Assembly (NCBI GenBank): GCA_047495785.1
Contig: JBLDXI010000025.1
Location: 1,426,001 to 1,490,000 of the forward strand
DNA length: 64,000 bases
DNA from: Lepidodermella squamata
Lineage: Eukaryota > Gastrotricha
Reading direction: 5' to 3'
Part shown: in pieces, positions 11,722-21,770 of the stretch
How the letters are laid out: the number at the start of each line of letters is the position of its first letter
Position numbering within the stretch: the first letter of the stretch is position 1
Position numbers and translations under genes: made by a program
The notes under the pieces: model-generated
What the model was told of the DNA's origin: nothing
What the model saw: the letters and a program-made list of their open reading frames with translations, nothing else
The model's database searches: none

Positions 11722-12813
11722 ATGGAATCTCTCTTTGCCTTACGCTGCGCTGGGATAATTCTTGGCATCATAGCTGCGCTGATGTTTTCCATCAGCTCAC
11801 TGCAAGTGAAAATTCTTAACACCAACGCAGACATCCATGCCATCTTGCTATCATGCCTACGTCAAACATACGTAATGCTTCTTGCAGCGCCACAAGTTGC
11901 CTACTACGAAGCGCCTTATCTTGGCAAACCAGTTGATTGGCCATTTCTCATCATGCGGGCTGTTTGCGGGGCAGCTTCTATCACCTGTCTCTTCGTCGCA
12001 CTTTCTTACTTGCCGCTGTCAGATGCTGGAGTCATCTCCGCGACAACACCCATCTTCACTACAATTTTAAGCGCTGTTTTCCTCAACGAAAAGTTGCGTT
12101 ATTCCGATTTTCCGATTCTCATGATCACATTGGCAGGTTAGTACGATTCCATGATCTTGAGCGCCTAAATGAAACTATTGATCCGCAACAGGAATCGTTT
12201 TCATCTTGCGGCCGCCGATGATTTTCAAATACATTGCCTATGACGTCACGGACTCAGTGTCTCCTGATTACCGAATGAAAGGTTGGAGAATCAATCTTTT
12301 TACCATAAAACATCTAATTTAACAATTTCAGGCTCGCTCATTGCCTTAGCTGGAGCGATTATCGCAGCTGGAATTTACATTGCCTTGAAGAAGATGCGAA
12401 ATACAAATTACGCAACAATAAATTTCGTCCATGGCCTAATCGGCGCCCCAATCCTGTGGATAGCTGTTCTCGCTGGAGGCCTGTTCTCTATGCCCCCTTG
12501 CGGAGGATATCGAGTGATGGCCATAGGCATCGGTGCATCCGCAGCCGTCGCGCAGATTTTCCTGACCCTTGCCTCCAAATTCGTGTCGCCGGGTATAACT
12601 TCGATGCTGCGAACAACGGAATGCGCTTTCAACTTCTTGCTAGACCTTATATTCCTTCATGCTGATTTCAACGTTTTCAGCGCTGTTGGTTGCGCTTTGG
12701 TGATGTTAGCCATTTCGATCCTGTCTGTAAGAAGTATGATGGCGAAAAAAGAAGAAGAAACTGCCGAAGATGAAGCAGCGTCAGAGAATCAACCTCTAGT
12801 CCCGACTCGCTGA
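11722..12813 (+). CDS. SLC35G1-like transporter, copy B
   Basis: Exons 11722-12136, 12192-12281 and 12332-12813 encode 328 residues, with the same two phase-1 introns and 90-nt middle exon as copies A and D. The first EamA half contains SSLQVKILNTN and GVISATTPIFTTILSAVFLNEK; the second runs from GSLIALAGAIIAAGIYIALKKMR to ILSVRSMM. The C-terminal tail is acidic (KEEETAEDEAASE) and cytosolic by prediction. It differs from neighbours in the penultimate helix region (LLDLIFLHADFNVFSAVGC), where the others read VWQVTIL or similar. An in-frame ATG in good context (CCATGG) sets the start. Likely product of local tandem duplication. Confidence 0.88.
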
Positions 12814-13518
12814 TTTTCCATACATTATAAACATGAATATATTATTATTCGAAAGAATCTCATGGTGCAGGACTTATCACAGTAACACAGACTAAACCGG
12901 TTAGGAGCGACATCAGCTCGATAAAACACATTCGCATAGCCACAAGCCATTTTTTGAAATAAAAAATCTGCTCGCAGAAGCGGCAATCTGCTTTAAAAGC
13001 AGGCAAGGGATGATCAGAGGTAGACTTGAACACAAACACACTCTACTCGCTGAAGTAAATGAATATACCAGCTTATTCGATGTATATGCAGGTAATTTAT
13101 AGGTATAGTCTAAATAGTCTATAATTGCTTCAAACTAATAGGAAAATTGCCGAATCGGAGGCTTCTTTGTCCACTGTTATTCCTATATGACAGACAGGAA
13201 TTCTAGAAGATAGTAGAGAGAAAACTTCCAGCGGAAGCCTGCGGATGGGCTTCTCTGGCCAATGGGCTCCATAAATAAAACGGTCGAAAGGAGGATCGGG
13301 CCAATCAATAATTTTTATCTATTTTAAAAGCTTCGCTATGAATTTTTAATTGATTATAGTAGCATTTTTTCACCGCGCATGCTCATAAATCGATGTATAA
13401 TTTCAAACAATGGGCTGCGAATGCAGTTGCGTGTTTCAAAATGAATGAGTTTGAATGAGTTACAAGATTTCCAACGTGGAATTTTGCTACTGTCAAAGAA
13501 CTTCTATACTTCGCGAAG
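12814..13518. other. Intergenic before the unrecognised membrane gene
   Basis: AT-rich spacer with a possible AATAAA for copy B at 12958-12963. No coding-like frame recognised. Confidence 0.45.
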
Positions 13519-14398
13519 ATGCATCCAGGATATGGCAGTTACCCAATGCCAGGCCTGCAAACTCAAAATATTTACACTCCAGGCTACTCTCCTCAGGCTT
13601 TACAGCCCTCATGGAGCCACATGGGCGCTCCGCAAGTACAAAAGTGAAGTCTTTTTTGACATTTTCCTTGCGGTTTGATATGTGAGATTTTTAGCGTGAT
13701 CATCGTCAACGGGGGTTATGGCTATCATCATCGGAGAAACGGCTTCAACCTAGCAGCTATGCCACTTGCAGAGATAAGGTCGTGCACACGAGGTTGGTCG
13801 ATTTGTTCATTGTTTACCGGTCTCTGGTGCTGTGCTATTCCTGCAATCGTTTATGCTTGGAGGAAGCCAACAATAGTGGAACCAGAAAACTACATCCCTC
13901 CGCCAGGCCCACCGTTTATGTGGACCCCAGAACAAATGGCGAGAGATAACGCCACCAAGGGCCCCTACAAAATCGCTTTTTACCTGAGCTTGGCGTGCAC
14001 ACTGGGATTCTTCATGCTAGGTTTCAGCTCTGTGGGAATCGGGGTGATCTTCTCCCATCCTACCGATTACACTGGGACTACGACGACTTTGAGTCCGTGT
14101 GATGCCTTGAAAATGACATATCCGCCAAAAGCGTCTTATAAAGAGTAAGTTTTTGCAGGTTTCTGTTGTCTGTAACTTTCTATTGTTTATCAGGTGGCTG
14201 ATGGTAAATCACGCTGATCCTTACATCTCGAAAGATTTTCTCGAGCTCTACTCGGACAACGCTCGCTTTTACTGCGACTGCGTTTACAACCAATACTTCA
14301 TTCCGACGACTTACTGTGCTTCTTTTGTGAACAACATCATGTTCAATTCTGAATTGTATAATTTTGCTCGTAGGAACGATACACTGAACCTGGGTTGA
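13519..14398 (+). CDS. Unrecognised two-helix membrane protein
   Basis: Exons 13519-13643, 13695-14144 and 14194-14398 join in phase to give 259 residues. I do not recognise the family. The first 60 residues are rich in Pro, Tyr, Gln and Gly (PGYGSYPMPG, NGGYGYHHRRNGF). A Cys- and Trp-containing hydrophobic segment follows (about 76-97, WSICSLFTGLWCCAIPAIVYAW), then a proline-rich loop (YIPPPGPPFMWTP), a second hydrophobic segment (about 135-161) and a roughly 100-residue C-terminal domain with five Cys and an NDT sequon near the end. That layout fits a double-pass protein with both termini on one side. It sits between SLC35G copies B and D but shows no similarity to them. Start chosen because upstream frames do not join. 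An AATAAA occurs at 14588-14593. Confidence 0.65.
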
Positions 14399-14566
14399 AT
14401 TTGCTATCATGGTTCTCTCAATAGAAACGACATTTAAATTAAAGGTTAAAGCTCGGTATTCCGCCTTCGCACCGTTTTCCAGTTTCCAGGTTAGGTAAAC
14501 TTTAAAAATGACAACTAAAACAAATCAATCGCATTCGCAAGCGGAAGATTTCTGATAATTGTCTGA

Positions 14567-14863
14567 AGAGGAAATCGTCACAATTCCAATAAAAAAGCAG
14601 CGCTGAACTACAAGCGAAAAAAGATATTCAGTGTTTTATCGACTGCCTGCTGTAAAGACGCCAGTCTGCCGATCAACCGTAAGCCTCTAGCAGAGTACAT
14701 TGGCCATAAGATCGAAGATGGTGGTGACCCGAATATCCTGAAACCTGAAACGGCTGAAGAGAACCTCAAAAGCCGCCATTCCAGCGTGCAAAGTACCGGG
14801 GGTACCCTACCTCATGGGCATGCTGCTGGCAAGAAAACCACAAAAAGAACCACAGGGGGATAA
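14567..14863 (+). pseudogene. Coding-like stretch without a start codon
   Basis: One plus frame stays open for 98 codons with protein-like composition (LPINRKPLAEYIGHKIEDGGDP, here abbreviated in part) but has no ATG. Just upstream a second frame reads LQAKKDIQCFIDCLL and stops at about 14653, exactly where the long frame becomes convincing; a one-base shift would join them. It could be a decayed small gene, an exon whose partners I missed, or chance. It overlaps the presumed 3' end of the preceding gene. No family assigned. Confidence 0.2.
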
Positions 14864-15543
14864 TTTCGGGGCTGAAATAGCCAAGCGTCTATTGTTGACG
14901 GGCTAGAAATCAAAAGCGGTTGGGCTTACAGTGATACTCATCAAACTGTTCGCTTTTTATTTGGATGGATATTTGTGACAATGCAAGGATACAGTTTAGA
15001 CTTTTTAACCCGATATCAAGTCATAAGCCAGTCTGAAACTAGACGAAAGAAAATGAAAACGTATTAATGGGTTCGCGTTTTTGCCTGCAGATAGCCATCA
15101 AAAATAAGTCATCCTCATTGAAATGACCTCAATATCATCTCAATAAACCGTATATTTATAAAATTTTCTGGCATTCATGTTATACTTCTAAAAGATTCCG
15201 AACTTTTCCAGCGTTGCATCAAGCTGTATAGAGTAACTATTGCTTTTTATTTAATAAACTGGTCGCGTGCTGCTGAGACGATAATATTTTTATTAATGCC
15301 AAATTTCACTGATATAGTAGTGATTTAGTAGTTGTGATATCTTCTGTGAACTAAATAATTTTCCGAATCTCTTAAATCTTGGCAGATGGGGAAGCACGCG
15401 CCTTATCTCGAACAATTTTTGGGCTAAATAACCAGCTGATGCCTCAGAAGCATCATGATTACCTTAATGTAGAGATTTCAAGTTTTCTATTTTCTCAATA
15501 CAACAAATCACAAAAGCATTACAACATTAGGAATTGTTGAAAA
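14864..15543. other. Intergenic before copy D
   Basis: AT-rich 5' flank of SLC35G copy D. Nothing recognised. Confidence 0.45.
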
Positions 15544-16663
15544 ATGAACTCTATCAAGGCTTCCAACGGGCTAGGAATTTTATTGGGACTTTCAGCCGCC
15601 CTGGTCTTCTCGTTCAGCTCGCTACAAGTTAAAATTCTCAACTCGAATGAACGAATCCCGGCTGTGATGCTGTCATGCCTACGCCAAACATTTGTCATGC
15701 TTTTCGCTGCTCCACAGGTCGCCTACAACAAAGCCTCTTACATTGGCGATCGCATTGATTGGCCATTCCTGCTAATGAGGTCATTATGCGGTGGCGTTTC
15801 GATCACCTGTAGCTACATTGCGTTCTCCTACCTGCCATTGCCTGATGCTGGTGTTATCACAGCAACTACGCCTACTTTCACTGCCATTTTAAGCCGCATT
15901 TTCCTCAACGAGAAATGCCGGTTTTCCGACATACCTGTACTTCTTATAACCTTAACAGGTATGAGTTATTTTCTTGGATTTTGTTGAACGGATTTGGTTC
16001 ATTCGATTTAAGGTGTCATCTTTATTTTACGGCCACCAATGCTCTTTCAATACATCGCTCCAAACGCTGTGCACGCGGTATCTTCTGAAAACCGCCTTAA
16101 AGGTATTAACATCTTGTAATAAACTTCGAATAATCCGACATTTCATAGGATCACTCGTGGCTCTCTGTGGAGCGATTATTGCATCCGGCGTCTACATCGC
16201 ACTGAAGAAATTGCGGAGGGCGAACTATGCAACTATCAATTTCTCCTACGGCCTCGTTAGCGCTCCAGTTCTATGGGTGGTTGTACTTTCGACGGGCTTG
16301 TTTGCAGTTCCGCCTTGTGGTGGGTACCGTGTCATGGCTATTGGTGTCGGAGCTTGTGCTGCCGTCGCTCAAATCTTCTTAACTCTCGCGTCGAAATTCA
16401 CCTCGCCCGGTATAACGTCACTTCTCAGGACGACGGAGTGTGCTTTCAATTTTGTGTGGCAAGTGACGATTCTCAAGGGCGAAGTTAATCCCTACAGTTT
16501 GTTGGGCTGTGGTCTGGTTATAGTCGCAATTTCGATGCTGTCCATACGGACAATACTCACCGGTCAAAAAGTCGAAATTGTGAAGGAAGACAATGACTCG
16601 ATCAGCAAAGCTCCTCTGATTAGTAATCGCGGCTATATCTCCAAGTCTGCCCTTTCTCCTTGA
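15544..16663 (+). CDS. SLC35G1-like transporter, copy D
   Basis: Exons 15544-15958, 16013-16102 and 16149-16663 encode 339 residues with the same intron positions and phases as copies A and B, including the 90-nt exon 2. The first EamA half contains SFSSLQVKILNSN, GGVSITCSYIAFSYLPLPDAG and a helix ending in LSRIFLNEKC; the second starts GSLVALCGAIIASGVYIALKKLR. By eye copies A and D are the closest pair (shared GDRxDWPFL and GGVSITCSYIA), so the unrelated gene at 13519 sits inside a duplication series. AATAAA at 16724-16729 lies 60 nt after the stop. Confidence 0.88.
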
Positions 16664-16996
16664 ATTTTTTGTTACCAGTTGTGCCTCTAATTTATTATAA
16701 TAATTTATTAAAAATTGATCTGCAATAAATCTTGTTGGAATTATTAAAATACCAGCGTTGCACTAGTTTGGATGTTTGGAGAAAATTGGCAACTGTACTG
16801 AGTTGGTTATCTTGATCACGATAAAAGATAAAACATACCAGCAGTTACTTAACGCAGCCTACAAGTCACGTTTTCAAATGCCTCACTATCTTGTCGCTAA
16901 ACAGCGAAAATAGTGGCCCAGTAGTTATTGATTATAAAAAAGCTGTACTGGCTAAGACAAACTGGCTTCTTAACTTTAACGTGCTAATAAGAAATT
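16664..16996. other. Intergenic, copies D to E
   Basis: About 330 bp with the copy D poly(A) signal and the 5' flank of copy E. No gene seen. Confidence 0.45.
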
Positions 16997-18357
16997 ATGG
17001 CTACAGCCAAGCCGGATTCTGAAATTGCAGATGTCGTGACAACGCACGTGCCCCTACAGAGACGAAGCTCCAGGAAGATGAGTATCCGGGGCATTTACGA
17101 AAGTACCAGCGCGATGTCAGTTCAAGCGAAAAAGACATGCATGACGTATTTGACACATCTCGTGAGAGGTCACTTTTCCCGAAGAATTATCCACGCGAAA
17201 AGAGTTGTGAAAGCTGGTGTAACAGCAAATATCACTCCAACATCGCCAAGCTCCATTTTGGTCAAGGCTAGGAACTGAAGAACAATAGCTACTCCGCCAC
17301 AGAAAGCTCCTCAGGTATAAGATTGTTCGACAGCATTTCTTCTATTACTTTCATCAAAAATCCAACCTCAGGTTGCGTATTGCAAAGCTGACTATTTCGG
17401 GAGAACAAAAATGGATTTGCTTTTTTTATCGATAAGAGCTTTCTGTGGCGGAGTAGCTATTGTTCTTCAGTTCCTAGCCTTGACCAAAATGGAGCTTGGC
17501 GATGTTGGAGTGATATTTGCTGTTACACCAGCTTTCACAACTCTTTTCGCGTGGATAATTCTTCGGGAAAAGTGCCATATTTCTGATGTTCCAGTATTAT
17601 GCATTGCATTTCTCGGTAATTTTCGGTTTCGATGCACATTTTTCCTCAGGATGATTACATTTCCTACTAGGAGTTGCCTTCATTCTTCGACCGCCATCAG
17701 TTTTCAAAGTTATTTTCCCATACGCTGATTTCACAAGCTCGAAGCAAGTTTCCGATTCAGATCGACTAATAGGTAGACTCTAGCTTCTAGCTTCTACAAC
17801 GTCGGAATTTCATTGTGAAAAATTTAGGCTCTATATTCGCCATATCCGGGGCTGTGATACAGGCTGGGTTATTTCTAGCACTTCGCAAACTTCGGCATGT
17901 GAATTACGCGACGATCTCATTTTACTATGCAACTACCACCGCTCCAATACTGATAGCAATTTCTTTGGGAATCGATCAGTTTGATATGCCGCCATGCTAC
18001 CTCGATCGTCTTATGGCCATCGGCATCGCTCTGTCAGCGCAGGGCGGCCATGTCTTCATGACTTGTAAGTTATTTTTAATTAAACCAACTCTTAATTTTG
18101 AAATGAATTTTGAAGTGGCTGCAAAATTTGTACCACCCGGCATTGTTTCGTTAACCCGGTCTGCTGAAGTTGCGTTCAACTTTGTTTTCCAAGTTATTTT
18201 CCTCGGAGTGCCAATAAACATTTTCAGTCTGATTGGGCTGATACTGGTTGGTATAGCAATGACTTTTCTCTCGGTTCGGCAGGTAATTCTCGAGAAATAC
18301 AAGGACAAGGTTGTAGACAATAAACTAGTTGAAGTATTTCTAATTTTATCAAAATAG
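16997..18357 (+). pseudogene. SLC35G1-like copy E with replaced first-exon body
   Basis: Exons 2-5 are intact and in phase: 17372-17615, 17671-17772, 17828-18064 and 18116-18357. They encode the EamA region from VAYCKADYFGRTKMDL through GSIFAISGAVIQAGLF to the C-terminus and resemble copy F. The first exon (from 16997) starts with a cytosolic leader like those of F and G. After LVRG, where the others continue VGxFLG, it reads into a reversed copy of exon 2 and stops at 17278. The expected exon end (codons for Pro-Gln, then a GT donor at 17315) is still in place. Helices 1-2 are therefore missing. Either a very recent pseudogene, a gene that skips this part, or an assembly error. AATAAA at 18399-18404. 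Confidence 0.7.
17171..17574. repeat. Perfect 139-bp inverted repeat
   Basis: The left arm 17171-17309 is the exact reverse complement of the right arm 17436-17574, which is part of coding exon 2 of copy E; I compared them base by base and found no mismatch. The spacer is 126 bp. Flanking bases differ immediately outside both arms. The RNA of this locus could fold into a 139-bp hairpin. Confidence 0.95.
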
Positions 18358-18551
18358 CGCATTTGCAGTGCAAATAATTTTTTATACTCGAGATTCAAAA
18401 TAAAGTATATCCGGTTCTATTCGGAGATGTTTTTCCGCATTTCGTTACTCTGAAAACCTCGTGTAACTCCGATTAATTAGCATTTTCGGCAGCAAGTGCG
18501 TTTCAGCTTTTCATTTTCCCCACGAAAACCTCGCAGCGAGCATAACTAACA

Positions 18552-20041
18552 ATGGAGGGACAAAAGGCTAGCAATGAGCCAAGCAACATTTTCGAAAGAA
18601 TCGGCTCGTTCAGGAAAATCGAACCTGTGGATCTCACCACGCGACCAATTCGAAGGAAAGCAAGCAGTTTCCGGGAGAAAGCTTCTCAACCCATTATAAT
18701 ATGGACTACGTCATCGCATCAAAACACAAGCTCTTCGGTCCAAATTTCAAACTTGAAAGATGCAGCGACCTCGACTAGTCTGGATGGGGAAACGCAGCCT
18801 CAATCGTCAGTCGAGGTCAAGATAGTTGAAGCTCCAGAAACCGAGAAACCTCCTCAAAAGGAAACAAGCAAAACTTGCAAGGCCGCACTCGGCCAACTTC
18901 ACGGAGTTGGCGTTTTTCTTGGGTTTTTATGCGCTCTCATGTTCTCCCTCGGAAGCCTTTTTGTTAAAATCCTCAACCGAAATTATAAAATGCACGCCTT
19001 TATGCTCTCAGCCGTCCGTCAAACTTTTTTGCTATTCGCAGCTGGCCCACAGGTTTGTGGTATCAGTTATCATCCAGACTATAAGCCTTTCTTTCCACTT
19101 GTTTTAGGTGGGCTATTTCCAAGCAGCCTACTTTGGTAGAAACAAGCATGAATGGATATTTTTGTCACTTAGAGCTGCTTGCGGTGGAACTGCCATAGTT
19201 CTGCAATTTCTCGCCATATCGAAAATGGATCTGGGCGACGTGGGAGTGATCTTCGCTGTCACTCCTGCATTCACCACACTCTTTGCCTGGATCATATTGC
19301 GTGAAAAGTGCCACATTTCAGACGTTCCGGTTATCTTCACTGCATTCATCGGTAGCTGATGGATGGAATTAACAAATTTGAGTATTATCTTCGAAATTTT
19401 TCAGGAGTAACCTTCATTTTGCGACCGCCATTCTTGTTCAAGCCCCTTTTCCCGCATATGATGACTACGAATCCTCGAGAAGTATCCGCAGAAGATCGCC
19501 TTGTCGGATCTGCATACGCGTTGTCCGGGGCTGTTATTCAAGCCGGGTTGTTTCTAGCGCTACGGAAGATGCGAAAAGTTAACTACGCCACAATTTCGTT
19601 CTACTATGCCCTCACAACTGCCCCAATTTTGATAGCGCTGTCGGCCGGAATCGGCAAACTTGAATTGCCTCCATGTTACCTGGATAGATTCATGGCGATA
19701 GGAATAGCGTTAACAGCTCAGTGTGGCCATGTATTTATGACTCGTTTGTAAAGCTTGTCCCGTTAACAAGGTTAAATTTTCTATTTTGTCCTGCAGTCGC
19801 TGCTAAGTTTATCCCGCCCGGGATAGTATCGCTTACTCGATCTGCCGAAGTCGCATTTGGGTTCGTCTTCCAGGTGGCTTTTCTAGACGTTCCAACAAAT
19901 ATGTTCAGCATGATTGGCCTTGCTCTAGTCGCCGTGGCTATGTCCTTTCTATCGCTGCGTCAAGTCGTCACCGAGAAGTACGGCGGAAATGCCAGTCCGC
20001 CGAATAAACTGATCAAAATTATCCTGTTCCTATCCAAGTGA
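18552..20041 (+). CDS. SLC35G1-like transporter, copy F
   Basis: Exons 18552-19052, 19108-19351, 19405-19743 and 19797-20041 encode 442 residues, the longest copy here. A leader of about 115 residues, rich in Ser, Thr, Lys and Glu, precedes the first helix (GVGVFLGFLCALMFSLGSLF); it should be cytosolic. Shared features include GDVGVIFAVTPAFTTLFAW, REKCHISDVPV, FILRPPFLF and AEVAFGFVFQVAFL. Introns are phase 0 after GPQ, phase 1 after the conserved Phe-Ile, and phase 1 before LAAKF. The intron that splits RLV/GS in copy E is absent, the codons being continuous at about 19488-19500. Best template for what copy E should have looked like. Confidence 0.88.
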
Positions 20042-20280
20042 TTTCAAAGTTTCTTCAGAACAGTAGCTTTTAAATAACTTTGCCAGCGTTAGTGCTCTGC
20101 GTCGTATTTACTGTTTTTCCTCTCCTAGGGATGTTATTCTTTACGCTAGCAGTTGAAAACGAAAACTAGTCACTGATAAGGGTCGGGCGTTATCATCCAA
20201 ATGAGGATTGTGGGGTCAAAGCGTCTGATAGTCGAGTGTTTCAATAGCCGGTAAAAATTAAGCCTACAACAATTTGAAAC

Positions 20281-21591
20281 ATGACTTCATTTCTAAAAGA
20301 GGAGAAGGCTGAGAAGGGGTTCAGGGACGATTCATTCGACGATGCAGTGTCAGTTCACAGTCGGAAACAACCTCGAAGTCGCCAAGTATCAGGCGGCGGC
20401 AGCCGTTACGCCAGCATGATATCGCTCAACCGCGTCCGAGAGATGATGTCAACAACAAGCCTGTACTCGAGGCGAGCTGGCGACGCAGTGATGGAATTTC
20501 TCAGAAGAATTCATGGCGTCGGAATCTTTCTGGGTGTTCTATGCGCTCTTTGCTACTCAATTGGAGGCCTCTTGGTGAAAATTCTCAATACCAACTATAA
20601 AATGCACCCGATAGCTCTTTCCGCAACTAGAGCAACCTTCCTCATCTTTCTTGCAGGACCCCAGGTTTTGCGTAAAATATGATTCCCCTGATCTACTATA
20701 ACATCTGTTTCCACAGGTTGCATTTCTCAAGGGGACGTATTTTGGTAAGGATAGGAATGAGAGGATTTTTCTAGTTCTTCGGGCTCTGTTTGGCGGCCTT
20801 TCAACGACATTGCAGTTCATGTCGATCTCTCATTTGCCGCTTGGTGATTCTGGCGTCATTTTTGCCACAACGCCAGCGTTTACAACAGTTCTTGCCCTGA
20901 TTTTCCTACGAGAGAAATGTCGAGTTTCTGACATTCCCGTGCTATTCCTGTCATTTTTAGGTGGGTTCGTTGTCCGTTTCCATTGTTTTCTTATACTTTG
21001 CTCTTTGGAATAGGTGTAGCTTGCATCCTGCGTCCACCTTTTCTTTTCGCTCACCTGTTTCCCGAAGCTCTCTCTACGGTTCAAGATGTTTCATCCGATG
21101 ACCGTTTGAAAGGCTGCGCCTATGCTATTTCAGGCGCTGTTCTTCAAGCCGGTGTGTACATCGCACTGCGCAAGATGAAGGGCGTTTCCTATGCGACCAT
21201 ATCTTTCATCTACGGCACGGCAACTGCTCCGATTTTGCTGACTATCTCTCTATGGGCCGACATTTACCAAACACCCCCTTGCTATTTTGATCGGTTTATG
21301 GCACTCTGCATCGCTATCTCCGCTATGGGCGGCCATGCTTTCATCGCAACGGCTGCTAAATTCATCCCGCCTGGTTTAGTTTCGCTCACTCGCTCTTCAG
21401 AAGTGGCGTTCGGTTTCGTGTGGCAACTTGCCTTTCTCGGCATGGCAATAAATATGTTCAGTTTGATTGGCTGTTGCCTTGTGCTAACAGCTATGGTACT
21501 GCTTTCTGTACGCCAGATAATAACTGAAAAGTATGAGAGTTCGCCTCCAGATAACAAGCTAATTCGCTTCTTTTTGTTAATTTCGCGCTGA
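20281..21591 (+). CDS. SLC35G1-like transporter, copy G
   Basis: Exons 20281-20664, 20717-20960 and 21014-21591 encode 401 residues. The 78-residue leader contains a basic, Ser-rich stretch (SRKQPRSRQVSGGGSR). The first helix is GVGIFLGVLCALCYSIGGLL. Later motifs are [45 protein letters not shown] and SEVAFGFVWQLAFLG. It keeps only two introns; both later introns of copy E are missing, so its last exon is 578 nt, the same length as the last exon of copy H. AATAAA at 21668-21673 places its 3' end within a few dozen bases of the convergent phosphate-transporter gene. Confidence 0.88.
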
Positions 21592-21770
21592 AATATGGAT
21601 GCTCATATTTTAAACATTATACGCTGCCAGATCGATTATAGTTCTCGTAAAATCCATTTAAAATTGAAATAAAATGAGAAGACTTTACGGAGGTTTATTA
21701 TTTCATACGGTGTATGGTTTATAGTTATTGGTGATTTTGAACCACTGTTTATTACGTCTCTGCGACAATT

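Noticed and set aside
17150-17278. Basic C-terminal tail of the copy E first frame as a new domain
   Set aside because: It is only the reverse complement of exon 2 read through.
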